A stretch of 64,000 nucleotides of DNA from Escallonia rubra. Taxonomy: Eukaryota; Streptophyta; Magnoliopsida; Escalloniales; Escalloniaceae. Numbering within the stretch: position 1 is the stretch's first letter; every line of letters starts with the position of its first letter. The notes below the pieces were generated by a model. The model did no database searches. It was not told where the DNA came from and saw only the letters and a program-made list of their open reading frames with translations. This document shows, piece after piece, positions 33,421-45,510 of the stretch. The position numbers were made by a program, and so were the translations under genes. Location: NCBI GenBank assembly GCA_033065855.1, contig JAVXUO010001038.1, positions 155,335 to 219,334 on the forward strand, written 5' to 3'.

Positions 33421-34865
33421 AGATAGTATCACTTATATCCCTCAGTTTAGGAATAAATTACAGTCAAAGACGTAGATTTCAAATATTTGCACTCGTATCT
33501 AAAATGTAAAAATTTGGTATCAGGTATGCCCACTGTTAAGATTTTGTGACCTTAACTAACGATATTTGCTGATGTGGCAATACGGTATATAAAAAATGCC
33601 AATACTACCCTCTCCTTCTTCCCATTTCCTTTATCCTCTCTCAGCACCACCCGAACATCATCAACCACAACTACTGCATAACCCAGTCAATCTGTCCCAA
33701 AAATCCCACCCCAAAATCATGGCTGCACATAGATTCACAAACACACACAACCTTCGCCCTGCCACTATCACCATACGACGGCAACCCAATCTGTCATTAC
33801 CACCCGTTTGCTCCACCAAAATCATAGCAGCCCCATCGCACTTTGACTCATCACTAGTTGTCACCAACAACCATCCCAGTCAAACAAATTCAGGAATCAC
33901 TGCAGCCCACCGCTGCCGTCTTATTTCGACAATTAGTGGTTTTAAGAGAACACCTATTCAGATTAGATCTACCTCCACCACTCCTACCAAACTCACCACC
34001 ATGGCACCACTGGTCACCAAACCAATAACACACCTTGATAAAACACACCATCACCTTTAAATAATCAAACCACCATTGCGGCACCTTACCTAGATCCCCA
34101 TCCCTATCCACCGCCATCATCACGAATGCAAATCCATCACGGCTGCTAATAATCTCCACCATACCCAGATTTAGGTACGGTGCCAATGCTGAGAACACAA
34201 AAAATGAAATTAAAAAAAAGTTCATTCGCATACCAACAATCACCATCTTGCCAAATTGAAATCATAATTTTGCCCCATTTTATGGTTCTTGCCAACAGAG
34301 TGAAGTTCATCGCACATTTGAATGAGACAGATGGATCAGAGTTTGCTGTGTCCGATCAAATACACTAAGCACAAAAACGTTACGAAGAAGCACACCATGC
34401 CACCATCCTCTATTCTCAAGGCTAAAAAATTCTCCGACGGCCAGAGATCATCGGAGGTCAGCTTCGGTGGGGACCTAGAGTTGTACGAATATCGATCATC
34501 GATCCTAACGCCACCGATTCATCAAGTGACGAGGAGGATGATTTTCCATATGGTCGTGATTTTCAAGAGAGATGTGTTGATTTTCCATATGGTGGTGGCC
34601 ATGGTTATTGGATGTAGAAATGGTTTTGAGAGGGTGGTAGAAGGTGAATGATAGTGGTGGTTTGATGGAGTTGAGAAGGAATAGAAAAAAATAATGGGAA
34701 GAGAGAGGAGTGGTTTGTTCCAAAGGGCAATTATGTCATTTTACATGAAAATTTAACACCGTCCGTATTCCGTGTGGTCAACGAACATAACTGATATAAA
34801 CGCAAACCTGTGTCCTCGACTGTAATTTACCCCTAAGCTGAGGGATATAAGTGATATTATCCCTA
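33421..34865. mobile_element. Foldback element, Mutator-like
   Basis: The left arm ATCACTTATATCCCTCAGTTTAGG (33429 on) continues as TAAATTACAGTC, and its inverse ends at about 34862 (GACTGTAATTTACCCC, CTGAGGGATATAAGTGAT). Total about 1.44 kb. The 33596-34060 stretch is open but rich in Pro, Thr and His from CCA/CAC-rich sequence, and I do not count it as a gene. A clean 9-bp target duplication was not found. Confidence 0.6.
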
Positions 34866-34899
34866 TCATTAATGATAAATGAATAAATAATGTATTATG

Positions 34900-37310
34900 G
34901 TCCATTGGAAATTGTGCATCTAAGAGCTAATATAAGGGAGGCAATCGATCTATTCATAGTAATGAACAAGCAAATAAACCCCTAGTGTACCCCTTAGATA
35001 TGTTTCCATACCCAACCAACAAAATTTCTTCTGGAAATCCCTAGCCTTGATGTTGTGACAGCTAAAAATCCCCTATGGATCGAGAGGCACCGATAGTTCG
35101 AACATGGCCTATAATAACACTGTATAAAAAATAGACTGCGGCAAAACCGCTAGATTTCTGTATGTGCCACAATTAAAGGCCAAAACAAGGTCTTCCTAAG
35201 TTCGTTAAGGTTTTAGAAGTCAAGAAATAGCCAATCTGAAAGGGTGGAATGTGGAGCTTTAAGCCATATTCCTAAGCATTCTCCAAACCAGAGTGGTGTC
35301 ATAACATCACATTTTAGGAAAAAGATGTAATGCAGTTACCTCTAAGAAAGAAATAATGGACAAGAGTTTGTTGTGCTAACTTTTTTGCAATGCAATGCAC
35401 TTCGAGTCGTGAGCTGATCCTATATACACTGTCAAAGGAACCATAAAACTTCTGATGGAAGTCGAAGCCTCCAACGTAATTTCCATTTAGGAGAGCGTGA
35501 ATCAGGGATCTTAACTCTCAAAATTAATAAGTAGGCCTAAACTTTTTGTAATTCGAAGGATCCTAGTACCATTTTTACAGATACCCGAACCTGGATATAT
35601 ACAATCCACCAATGACCTGAACAACCTGAGTCAGTAATTGTCCAGCCAACACCAACCCTTTCTAGCCTCCTTGAGAATCATTGGTAGAAGCTTCCAAAGT
35701 GCCATTATTGAGGATTTAAGGTGTAAAAGAGATTCCACAGAGAAGCCAGCTACCAGTTATAATCCCAAAAGCTAAAGGAAAAATCTAAGGTTACCTATCG
35801 CTATAAACCATTCTTTAAAAGCTGGTGACCAAAAAGGATACTTTGTCAACACCACAATTCCTCTTGGCAGATGACTTACACCTTAGAAATGTTTGTCTCT
35901 TAGAATACTTTCTTAGGAAAACACAACTAAGGTAGCCAGTTCCATGAGCAACCTAGCCCCTATGTAGCTAATAAAGCTTGATTCATCCACTGGATATTAG
36001 GAAACCCTAACCCTCCAAGAAAGAGAGGTTGGCATAAAAGATCCCAACTTGCCCAATGAAGAAGACCTATATTAAGATCGCCAGACCACAAAAGATTAGA
36101 GAAAAAAGCATGACCTTGATGACATGACGACGTCGTATAATGACTGACCATGGGAAAAGCACCAATTAATTGGCGTTAAATACCCAGTATGATTAAGAAG
36201 CAACCTTATCCAGCCCTATTTTTTTTATATTTTTTTATGTAGAAGGGATCGCATAGTACGCTTCTGCCTCAGTCAATCCAATTTTGTACCCAATATCTAC
36301 CCGCATCCGGATTTAAACTAATATGAAATTTGACTTAGCAAACTTAACCAAACGCCAAGAAGTGATCATACTTCTTGTTAGAGTTTATTTGTCACTGTTA
36401 ACAACCTATCCTAACTGCCAATAACAATCTGTAACATCTACGACAGAAAGCGTCGAGAGGCATAATTCAAATCAAAGACTTAAAAAGTGTCATCCACAAA
36501 ATAACACTGGATATATGCGAAAAACCATGTGAGATAGCCACCCCTCATAAGTACCATAATACCATTCCAGCACAAAATATTACTGATAGTGCCTCTGCAC
36601 ATAAAGTAGAAAGAAATGGCGAAAGTGGATCCCCTTATCTAAGACTAGAGTGAGGAATCAAAAGTGATTCGGGGTTTCTATTCTGTAAAACTGAATAAGA
36701 AACCGTCGTAACACATTGCATGATCAACTTAATCCAATGCTGAGGGAAATCAAAATTATGTAATAACCCAGTGCAGAACCCCAAACTCACACATAAACAC
36801 CGATTCTTAGGCTAAGTGAACATTATCTTATATATCTTCTTACCACAAATCCAGTTTCAAAAGGAGAGGGTAGCCAAAACGTCCTAAGATGGTTGACCAA
36901 AACCTTGGATATAACCTTGTACAAAACATTACACAAGTTGATCGATCTAAAGCTTGCAACTATTTCTAGATGGATCTTTTTATGAATAAGAAAAATAAAG
37001 GATTTAAGCATCAACTGAACGAAGAAAGGACAAAACAACTGAGATTATTGAACTACCATAATCCCCCAAACGTGTTATCGTTGGCATGCCATCTGCCCTT
37101 GGTGCTTTGAGAATAACTATAGGTTTAACCATGACTTCAATCTCATGTGCTAAAAAAGGTCGGACAAGCAAAGCTCTTGGTAAAGGAGTTAACCTGACTG
37201 TCAAATGTGACAGAATTGGATAAGTTAAAACGTTTGTCCCACGATCATTCCTTATTGAATTGGAAAGTAATTTTGTGAACTACTCCTTGGACATATCCCG
37301 TATCATAAAT
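34900..37310 (-). pseudogene. LINE ORF2: reverse transcriptase part (decayed)
   Basis: Minus-strand frames show L1-type plant LINE motifs in order. LKAPRADGMP lies near 37110 (family LKAPGPDGMP), FRSINLCNVLYKVISKVLVN near 36930 (FRPISLCNVLYKIISK) and SPFETGFVVRRYI near 36840. Towards the C-terminus LHWASWDLLCQP and GGLGFPNIQWMNQALLA are near 36000. Many stops and frame shifts break it. The endonuclease half lies at 44560-45510, on the other side of an inserted Mutator-like element. The 3' end, with a poly(A) tail, was not defined. Confidence 0.75.
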
Positions 37311-37511
37311 TCAAAAGTAAGTTGCACTAAACCCCCTGAGGTTTACACCTGGGTCTCACAAAGGACCCTAAGGTTTCAATTACCCAAAATCAATTTTCCT
37401 TTACAAGAGTTGTGGATGGTCGTCACCTTTAAGGGGCATTTTGGGTAACCAACAAAAAGAGAGCATTTGGAGGGAAAATGTGTTGGTTCCCACCACTCAC
37501 TCTTTTGTCCA

Positions 37512-37612
37512 CACACGCAAAAAAAAAAAAAAAAACACAGGTTACTCTCTCACACTCATACTCACACTCACACTCACACTCATACTCACACTCGCGCGCG
37601 CACACACACACA
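37512..37612. repeat. Poly(A) and CA/CT-type microsatellite
   Basis: A run of about 17 A at 37519-37535 is followed by irregular CACTCA units, then CGCGCG and CACACACACA to 37612. It lies just inside the left arm of the Mutator-like element. Confidence 0.85.
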
Positions 37613-37673
37613 CACTACCATTGTTAATCTGGAAAACGAATTTATTGGGTGAGCAAGGAGTGAAAGGCCAAAG

Positions 37674-39300
37674 TTAGAGAGGCCCAAGATAAATTTGGCA
37701 AGGTTGATATTGGGCTTTGGTACAGACTGGGCTATTGCAATCGGTCCCAAAGAAAGTGAATGATTTGGGCCTTGGTTTTCTGAAGAACGTTTTTATAGCA
37801 ATTATGTTGGACGAGGAGCCCACGGCTTGAGAGATCTGAAGATTTGGTAGATTTGGAATTTCCACAAGTGGGAGATCTGAAGATTGTAGATAGGATTGAG
37901 CAGAGATATTCTTAGAGATACATGAGATCTGATGTTCCTCCACTTGCATCTTATTCATCATTTGATTTTCTGACTGAGAGAGATCTACCAAAGCTTGTTT
38001 AGGAATGTTGGTCGGCGATTGAGGCAAGGCCATAGGTGATAGAGTAGGCACTGACATGGCTATTTGTAGAGCGTTACCTTTATATGTTGCTGATGAGATG
38101 ACGACATCATTTTCCGACGAGTTTGTGTCATTTTCCCAGTGAGTTTCCTCTTCCTCTTCGTGTGTGAGTGCAATTTCTTCCTAAGTAGCTTCACTTGTAG
38201 TGGAACTGTTATTTGCATGTGGGATTTGCTCATCTTCTTCCTGGACATCCTCATGGGTTTCGAAAAAGTGAGGGTGAAACATTGTTGGAAGCGGCATAAT
38301 GGCCACCGGAAACATTTGTGTCAGAACTTGCTCTTCTACTGGTTGTTCCTCCATGATATTTTGGTTGATATCTAGATCTCCAATTACTCCACCAAGTTCT
38401 TCCATAACAATAGGAAAATTGTCATGGCCGAGTAGAGGCCAAAGTTCCATGTCTTCATTTGGGTCCAGGGGGTTCTTGGCAGGAACATTATCATCCATTA
38501 CAGGGGAGAAGGGGGCTGTTATGAAAAGCTTTTCTTCATTGGAGTCTGTTAGAGGGCCTGGCGAAAAAGCATCATACATGTGACCCAATACTAACCCAGT
38601 GCCGTTATATAAGATGAGGACTCGCGAGGTTCGGTTCCAGTCTGAATTTGGGAACGCACGGAGCGTTTTAGAGAACATGGGATACCCATCAAGGATAAGA
38701 GTTTCATATAAGTCAGGGCCAGGGATATGTGTAGTGTGACGATTCAGTGATTGAGTGACTTCAAGAAGTGAAGATGTGCACTGTGTGTTTTCGTGACCAA
38801 TTTTCCCACAGCGAAAACACGCCATGAAGACTCTCTCATAGGTGCACCGGAGTATCTGTACTCCCATGTTATCTAGTAGTCTGAGAAAAATGGCAGGGAG
38901 TAAAGGGGCATCAAGAAGCACCCTTATCTTGATTCTGAAGTAGTCACCATGAGTAGTGCGACGTTCTGACCAGTCAATCTCCAGAAGAATACCTGCTGCT
39001 AATCCAATCATTTTTGCCAGTGAATAATGGTAACAGTCAGTCGGAATATTACTCACTTGCATCTAGAGATCCACTGTTTTGAACTTAACAGTGCTATAGA
39101 CTACATGCGGGAACCATTCATGTAAAACCAAGAGTGCGTCGAAAAAATTTCAGGGGCCATTAGAGAGCATCATTTTCGCTTCTGAGATTACGGAGAAAGT
39201 GAAAAGGAAAAGATTGGGCACTTTGGTTACAAGCACCGGGCCTTGGAGAGCCCATCAAGCAAGTAAAACATATTATTTGCCAATTCATGCATTTCTGACC
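37674..39300 (-). pseudogene. LINE ORF1-like DUF4283 / CCHC-knuckle protein inside the Mutator-like element
   Basis: The minus-strand open stretch 39062-38181 (293 codons) begins in a DUF4283-like region (YSLAKMIGLAAGILLEIDW...) and then has the zinc knuckle CFRCGKIGHENTQC (C-x2-C-x4-H-x4-C). An acidic, low-complexity part follows and continues in another frame to 37674. This domain order is that of ORF1 of plant L1-type LINEs. No endonuclease or reverse transcriptase follows it here, and a transposase follows at higher coordinates instead. It is either a 5'-fragment of a second LINE inserted in the transposon or a captured piece. Confidence 0.65.
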
Positions 39301-40196
39301 CGTTGTTCATTGAGAGGGAGCAAGTAAGTGCACAAATCAACAGTGGTGTCTTCATGTACGTTGCCATCCCTAAAGTAGGGGTCTTCCATGTTTGTTGGGT
39401 GGGGGTAACCCTGAGGTGGAAAAGGTTTGAGTTGAAAATTCTGGCAAAGAACAGAGATAAGTGTTGGGTTATTAAGATGTCATAAAGGAAAAAAGGGAGT
39501 AAAGAGGTTTAAAGAAGAACTTATGAAGAGGATTGATTGAAGTTTTGTTTGAATACAAACAAAGTGTTCGGTGGGTGGGGGAGAACCTTAGACATCATAA
39601 AGTTTAGGGGTTCTGGGGAAATGGACTGGCAGACATGATTTATATCGGTGGGGATCATAAGGTTCCTAAAGGAATGTGAGTTGCATAGGTGGGGGCATGC
39701 ATGCAGGGGTTGATTTCATGGGACATGGGTTTTCTGGTAGGAGGAAAGAAAGGCAAACAAAGGCAGATGGTTTGGAATGAATGAATTTTGGCAAAATCTT
39801 TGCGCAACATCTTCCCTGTACTTTTGTATCTATGCAAATGTAAATAAGCAAAAACACAACCTACATATTCCTCTGTTAAATTCTAATTAATGTAAATATA
39901 GTCCAACACTTGATCATACAGATACAAAACACAACAATTCATTACATATTCCAACCATTGAAATACAAAACTGCAAGCAAAACTTCCAAAATATTATCCT
40001 TCATATTGCCAAAATGTTATCCAAAGCATTAAACATCAATCCACCAACATTTACAAGGGTAAACTTAATCTTCACTGCAAAAGTACATAAAAATAACCTT
40101 GACTTCACATTCCCTTAACATTACTATTCATTACAAAAGAAACTACAGAACCCCCCCTATTAACACAAAATAAAAGCTGATCTAATGTCATCTTCA

Positions 40197-43100
40197 TTTT
40201 ACTGACTTGCCATTGGCTCTTGTCCTTACAGCTACACCACTTGCACTTTGTCTTGCAATGATCCCTGCTCTAAGTGATGAGGCAGTGACCATAGTCCTTC
40301 CATTGATCATGTATGATGCAGGCCTAACTTGAACATTTCTAATGTTTACCATAGTAGGTGGTGGCTGTGGTGCAGCCCTAAACATGCCATATATAGGTTC
40401 ACTCTGGTTGTTTGATCTCATGGGTAATGGTTAGCTTGAACTCATCCTCTACTCATGTAAAAATTTAACAAAATGAGAGATGGTAAATTGAAAAAAATCA
40501 CACAATTAAACAAGTAAAAAATCAATAGTTATACGACTGAAATTCCGACTTGAAGTCCCTGCCAAGTTAGGTTGACTTGAATGATGCAGGTCGACCTTTG
40601 GTATAGCAAGTTGTATGTTTACTTGACGTGTGGCATACTGTAGTTTAAAATAAGATGGTACCACTAACATTTAAAAAAAATTGATAAATAATGGGACCAC
40701 TAATTAGAAAGTCTCTTTATGTCATTTACCTTTGGTCTAGCTGTCTCAATTTGCTGTGCACCCCTCTTTCTGCCTCTTTTCCTGCCCTTTTTATCTACAA
40801 CATTACTAAAGCACTAATGAGTACACACATGGACAATAACCCCCTAAAATATACTGAGATAAGAAACTTATAGGTAGCTTCACTCTGCCCTGCCTTGCCC
40901 TACCTTGTCCTTGCATTTCTTGCCTGTACCCTGCATTTCCCTGCCTTGCTCCTTCATTTCTTTGGCTTGCACCTTCACTTCCTCGCCTTGGCTCCTGAGT
41001 TGCTCCCATTGAATTCCCACTACTTATCCCTCAATCATTTTGAACTCGACCTTGACTGCCCTTTCATTTTGCCCCTTCTTCTCTTAGCACATGTCCTTTT
41101 TTATGCCTAAGGTTTCCACACAATGAACATTTCACAGTGTCAGGCTTGGGATGTAGTTTGAAAGGGTTTTCAACCTCTTTCCTCGGCTCATGTACATATT
41201 TTCTTCTTACTAATTTTGGTCTTCCAGGATGTACTTTATCGGGGGTGGGGGGAATCTTATGTAAGCCAATATTATTCCACATTTGTTGACCATTCAAAGC
41301 ATGAATAACCTGTCCATAAGCTTTCATGTAAATCTTTTTCTTCAAAGCCTCATGGACATAGTTGTTAGGGTCTGTGCCTGCTTGAACCATTGCTGCTACA
41401 GCATGGGAACATGGTATCCCAGTCAATCCCACCTTCTACATGAGCAACTGTGATGCTCCAAATGCACAATGTACTGAGAACCATTTGTCCCTTTGATTTC
41501 ATATTCCCCATCCCAGACCCTACTGCATAGAAATAACCAGCTGCCGCCTTAGCCTTCTCAATCTTGCTTTCAAACCTAGGCACATACTGAGACAAGCTTC
41601 CAAACCTTTTTAAGGCTTTCTCTCTTTTCTTCCTTAGCCTAGTTATCAGATACACTCTGATCCACTCTAACATAATTAGGATAGGCAGACATCTTGCTTG
41701 GACGATCTTACTGTTAAAATTTCATTGAAGTTAATTGTCACTTGGTCACATTTGGTCTAAGTTTGAAAAGAAGACCTACTCCAGTAATGTGGAGCCCTAT
41801 AACTCAACCATTTAAAAGCATCAGGGTTTATGGTGTTAATTTCTGACGTATGGCTCTCAAATCTCTGAACATAGCTTGCTTTTGAACAATCCCATTGACA
41901 ATCTTGAAGAGACTTGTCCCTAAACTCTTCTTTGAAATTCTGGAGATTGTGCATTGCACAATACCTATGTCTTGAAGTTGGGACTACCTCTTCAAGAGTA
42001 TTTACTAGCCCTTTCTGCTTGTCAGACGTCCATGTCCATCCACTAAAATTAACAATGCCTAAGTCTTGCACAACCAGCTCTATAAACCATTTCCATGATG
42101 TTGTATTTTCTATTTCTACCACAACATATGCAAATGGATACATTCCATTATCTCCATCAACCCCAACTGCAGTCAACAATTTCCCTGGATATGGTCCCTT
42201 ATCATAACACCCAACAAGACCAATGAATGGTCTACAACCCTCTAACAATCCCTTTTTAAGACCACCAAAGCATATGTACATTCTATCAGGCTAACCTTCT
42301 TCTGTTTTAACCACAATTATGCTCCCTCGATTGCTTCTCCTCAACTCCTCACAATAATCCTCTAATTTGGCATATTGCTCAGCAACTGAACCCATAATCA
42401 TCTTTTTGGCCTTAGCTCTAGCTCTGTAGCATTTAGCCCTGCTCAATTTCACACCAAAGTCTCTGTGAACTCTCTCCCTCATTAAATGTAAAGGCCATTT
42501 TGGATTAGACCTAAAGTTATCAATATATCTCTGAGCTAACCAAGTTGAGTTAATAATCCAATTTTTATCCTTTTTGCCACATGTGTGCTCAGGACCTAAT
42601 GTCTTAATCTAAACAGTGTGTTCACTATGCATGTAAAAACCATATATCATCCACTCACAACCCTTAGCTGCACATTTTGCTCTGATTCTGTACCTCTCAT
42701 TCTTTATCATTTTCAAAACTTTCCCCCGTTTAGTTGCATGACTGTAAATAGCATCTCTCAACTCCCTGATGCTAGAAAACAACATCTACCACAAAAGATG
42801 GTTGCTCATATTATGTTCTTGTATTGCACTCAGGATACATAGTTGCACTCTCAACCTCATCATCACATTGTTCAAAATTGTACCTAATGTCCTCTGTCTC
42901 TGCATAGTCTGTTGAAGTACATTGCTCATTCATAATTTTTCCAAGATCTCATCTACGCTAGCCCATTCACTATCATCATCTATGTACTTATTAAACATAA
43001 CATCATCTTCACCACTAGTTGAGTCACCTTTCTAGTCAGGATCAAACGTAGACTCATTTTCTTCACTAACATCACCACTCACATCCCTAACACCACCTTC

Positions 43101-43633
43101 ACTAATATTTATTTCCTCAAGACCAATGTCAATAATATCCTCTTCACCTATGTCATAGTTTTGTTCCCCATCAGTGCCTTCCTCATTAAGACTTGTATCA
43201 TCATTATCCTGTTCACTGGCAGAATGTACACTTAGCACCTCCACAGACTGACTTGATTCAGATTCCAAGTCATTGCCAACTCCTTTCTTAATACACTTAA
43301 CACTATATGGATGGGCAGTATAAATTTCAACAACTCTATTTCTAGGCAAAGACTCAATCATGTAGAGAATGCAGTCATCAATTACTAAGTGTATATATGC
43401 CTCTCCAAAGGGCTCCTTGAAATAATACCTAGAAACTCTTCATACCCTAATGCCTGACCCATGTCATCAAACCACAATAAAGAGATTCTATCACTTGGGA
43501 CATAGCCAAAAAAGGCGATACTTTCCCCTACATAACATGCGGTTTGCTGAGTTTTAAATTCACCACCATGATGCACTCTGAGGGTAAACAATGAAGACCT
43601 TGGACCTGAGCATAAAAGAAAAACAATTGACAA
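40197..43633 (-). pseudogene. MuDR-type transposase, broken
   Basis: Minus-strand parts occur in family order. A PB1-like N-terminal domain (FTLRVHHGGEF...YVGESIAFFGYV) is at 43633-43385. An acidic linker is at 43361-43032 and a basic DNA-binding part (VHRDFGVKLSRAKCYRARAK) at 42482-42291. The MULE catalytic domain (LLTAVGVDGDNGMYPFAYVVVE...WTSDKQKGLV...HRYCAMHNLQNFK) is at 42281-41757. A SWIM zinc-binding region (CSCRRWD, then LTGIPCSHAVAAM) is around 41480-41390, followed by a knuckle-like KCSLCGNLRH and a C-terminal SSLRAG segment near 40250. A one-base loss splits the SWIM motif, and there are other frame shifts. The position of the first catalytic Asp (family GLDGC) reads GLVGC. It is therefore almost certainly inactive. 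Confidence 0.85.
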
Positions 43634-44559
43634 AATTTATTGTCTCCCTAACAGGGGACAATAAACTCTACCATTTGCCTACCATGGAAACACAACAAAC
43701 AACACATGTTGGACCACCATATATATCAGGCTATCAAACTACTTTAAAACTAATGCCATGATCAGACATTGACATGTAAGGGTAACAGAGACCCATTCAT
43801 AGATCACTGAACATATTGCACTACATATAGCATGCTTTTTAAAAAAAAATTCACCACTGATAATAACAAGAACATATTCTAAATAGCAGTCACAGGACAT
43901 AAACAAGAAAAAATATGTACAACTTTTTTTTAACATACCGTCACATTGGCACATATGTCATCACAAAAAACATAACAAAAAAATTGCATATTGCCAATTT
44001 CATCAATGAATCATAACAAAAAACCTAATATGTTACTTTATTGCATACTTAAAAACCCTAAAACTGATCATATAGGAGTATCAAACTTACCATAAGCCGG
44101 TGGATCGTTCTCTGGTCCCCTCATATATATTACAGTACATCATCCATTAAAGGTCCAACGAGAATCGCCTTGATCGTCCTCTCTTCCCCTCGTTTCAAAC
44201 CGTAAACTCGATTTTGTGCCCCAGTTTGTGATGTTAGCGTGATTGTACATTTGATGGTTCAAGTTCTCTCCAACACCATCTCCTTTAAGTTTAGGGGTTA
44301 AACGACTACTTTAGGATTTGACATATTTGCCCCTAAAAAATATCACGTGAGGTGCACATATGGACGGCCATCCACAGCTCTTATAACAGAAAATCTATTT
44401 TGGGTCCAATTGGAACCAAAATGCAAGTTGGGGTGTTAGTTGTTAAAATTGAAACCTTAGGGTCCTTTGTGAGACTTGGGTGTAAACCTCAGGAGGTTTA
44501 GTGCAATTTATCCTAAATCCATCCCTAGTCCAAACACCCAATGGTGTGAGGAGCATGGA

Positions 44560-45510
44560 AACATTACGACCCCTTATAATATCACATGGAATGGAAAATA
44601 ATGGGTGTTACGATCCCCAAACTGAGCCATTGTTCCTCACGGGCTGACAGATGATCTAATTCCGTATGCAAAACCCTATCTCGTTGTTGATCATCCTTGG
44701 TGTCACTTTTTAATTGGCCAGCAAGAACGCGCGATTGAGCAATTTTGTTAGACAAAGCAATATTCCGAGCAAATGATTCATTTTATATTTCTAGAGCTTC
44801 CTTAAGAGGGCGAATAAATTGGACCAACTGAAATAGAGGGGATTGCCAATTTGGTTACTTCAGGCCTCCTGCACCAGCTGTTTACATTCAGGATATCGGA
44901 ACCACATAGCTTCAAATAAAAAAAGGTGCATCTGCCAAATGCGAGGTGGACTTGTATCCACTTAAAATGGGAGCATGGTCTGACCAGAAGATAGACATGT
45001 TCCACCATTGCACTCTAGGAAACACACCTTACCATTGCACATTATCAAATGCACAGTCGAACACCTCATAGTTACACGCACCATCTTCTCTACTATTTGT
45101 CCACGTATACTTCGATCCCCTCAAAGGCAAAGTAATTAAGCCTAGCTGATCATCAAATGCCTGCAAGTCGATACAACTCGGAAGGGAATCTCTTTCGGAG
45201 TCCTCATTTATAATTTATCGGAAGAACCTGATAAAAGTCTCCAAGTAAAATTAATAGCTTCGGTTAGAGATAAAACTAATGATATCTTATTATGGATCCC
45301 ATCCACGAGGACGTGACAAGTGGGCATAGATAAATCCAACACAATATGCTAGTTGAAATTCATCAACTACCAGCTTCAAAATAATATGCTTAGATTTGAA
45401 ATAAAGCATCATTTGAACCGACGACTTCTAACCCAACCACAACCTTCCCGCTTCAACAAAAGTATCTACCTCGGATTAGATGTGAACTGTTGCTTACGTA
45501 AGTGCGAGAC
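44560..45510 (-). pseudogene. LINE ORF2: endonuclease part (decayed)
   Basis: Minus-strand pieces in shifting frames read GRLWLGLEVV, LLGDFYQVL (family GDFN), LITLPLKGSKYTWTN, FPRVQWWNMSIFWSDHAPIL and PFFYLKLCGSD. These follow the order of the apurinic-like endonuclease of plant LINEs (GDFN, SDH motifs). This is the upstream half of the ORF2 whose reverse transcriptase lies at 34900-37310; the Mutator-like element separates them. Confidence 0.7.

Larger units (their letters stand above)
37316..44512. mobile_element. Mutator-like DNA transposon (7.2 kb) with long terminal inverted repeats
   Basis: The left end GCACTAAACCCCCTGAGG, then CTCACAAAGGACCCTAAGG, is inverted at the right end (CCTTAGGGTCCTTTGTGAG, CCTCAGGAGGTTTAGTGC). 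The arms are about 120-170 bases with one internal length difference. It encodes a decayed MuDR-type transposase on the minus strand and also contains a LINE ORF1-like segment. It interrupts a LINE between its endonuclease and reverse transcriptase. A 9-bp target duplication is not clear: the best candidate, ATAAATTCA against CTAAATCCA, matches 7 of 9. Confidence 0.82.

Noticed and set aside
33596..34060. Plus-strand frame of 154 codons
   Set aside because: Pro/Thr/His-rich product of CCA/CAC-rich DNA inside a foldback element, with no recognised domain.
37305..44521. 9-bp target duplication of the Mutator-like element
   Set aside because: The best pair matches only 7 of 9 and is not flush with the aligned inverted repeats, so it is not claimed.
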